DNA of 64,000 bases from Dactylonectria macrodidyma (taxonomy: Eukaryota; Ascomycota; Sordariomycetes; Hypocreales; Nectriaceae): the NCBI GenBank assembly GCA_020744425.1, contig JAGMUV010000026.1, positions 496,001-560,000 of the forward strand. Direction: 5' to 3'. Below are positions 63,947 to 64,000 of this stretch, piece after piece. Both the position numbers and the translations under genes were made by a program. The notes under the pieces were generated by a model, which was given only the letters and a program-made list of their open reading frames with translations, had not been told where the DNA came from and ran no database searches. Each line of letters begins with the position of its first letter. Position 1 is the first letter of the stretch.

Positions 63947-64000
63947 AGAGCGCCAAATGCGATTTTCCTTGTATTTTTACCACTTAATTTGACTTTGTTG
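63947..64000. other. 3' flank of pogo pseudogene
   Basis: Only 54 bases remain after the stop codon. The right terminus of the element is probably outside the window. Confidence 0.4.

Noticed and set aside
1..64000. CRISPR arrays or bacterial operons
   Set aside because: No regularly spaced direct repeats with unique spacers; introns and gene families are fungal.

Overview
The window looks like a transposon-choked, probably subtelomeric or otherwise accessory, stretch of a filamentous ascomycete genome (Pezizomycotina, most likely Eurotiomycetes). The evidence is short spliceosomal introns (47-83 bp, GT/AG) in every multi-exon gene, a CFEM/PTH11-type receptor, a spherulin-4 (GH135-like) secreted enzyme, a DUF829/TMEM53 protein, a YDR124W-like gene of the family found in the Aspergillus hrmA-associated cluster, and typical fungal hAT, pogo/Fot1, piggyBac, Copia and Gypsy elements.

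Host genes are few. 1-174: start of an unknown zinc-ribbon-like protein, open at the left edge. 3454-4886: a membrane-anchored fungal hypothetical protein, frameshifted and split by an LTR-like repeat. 5652-6457: CFEM-PTH11 receptor, cut off after its first membrane segments by a hAT end. 13299-14180: DUF829/TMEM53 hydrolase-fold protein, apparently intact. 23434-23601: GPI-anchor tail of a truncated surface protein. 25518-26339: intact spherulin-4-like gene. 32179-35545: intact long disordered protein with a myristoylation-like start. 45047-47368: YDR124W-like gene with a 412-bp MITE in exon 3. 61269-62057: intact three-exon protein with a DUF3716-like cysteine pattern.

The rest is mobile DNA, much of it nested. 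Left part: a deleted hAT (6458-8049) joined to a Copia element (8050-12175), a pogo fragment, and a piggyBac gene (16046-17376). Centre: a hAT pseudogene (18610-23434) containing a young, pol-less Gypsy element (18815-21785, 5-bp target duplication GCAAG); a 4.3-kb hAT (27578-31867) containing another hAT derivative (30159-31364, 8-bp duplication TTTAGCCC); a 2.8-kb pogo element with 87-bp terminal repeats (36346-39137) inside a decayed Fot1-like gene; and a short deletion derivative (39866-40701) of the 4.3-kb hAT. Right part: hAT derivatives with perfect 8-bp duplications at 45872-46283 and 47464-48050, a Helitron-type helicase tail, a broken hAT (50391-51960), two fused hAT copies (52776-58370; first broken, second intact), a DDE integrase-like gene (59318-60908) with a convergent unknown ORF (58372-59289), and a pogo pseudogene at the right end (62468-63946).

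The host genes do not form an obvious pathway. The history is one of repeated insertion. Splicing out the inserted elements restores the reading frame at three nested sites, which fixes those boundaries. In-frame stops in several elements fit C-to-T change at CpA (RIP-like), while a few elements look recent and possibly mobile. The least familiar unit is the integrase-like gene and its convergent partner at 58.4-60.9 kb.
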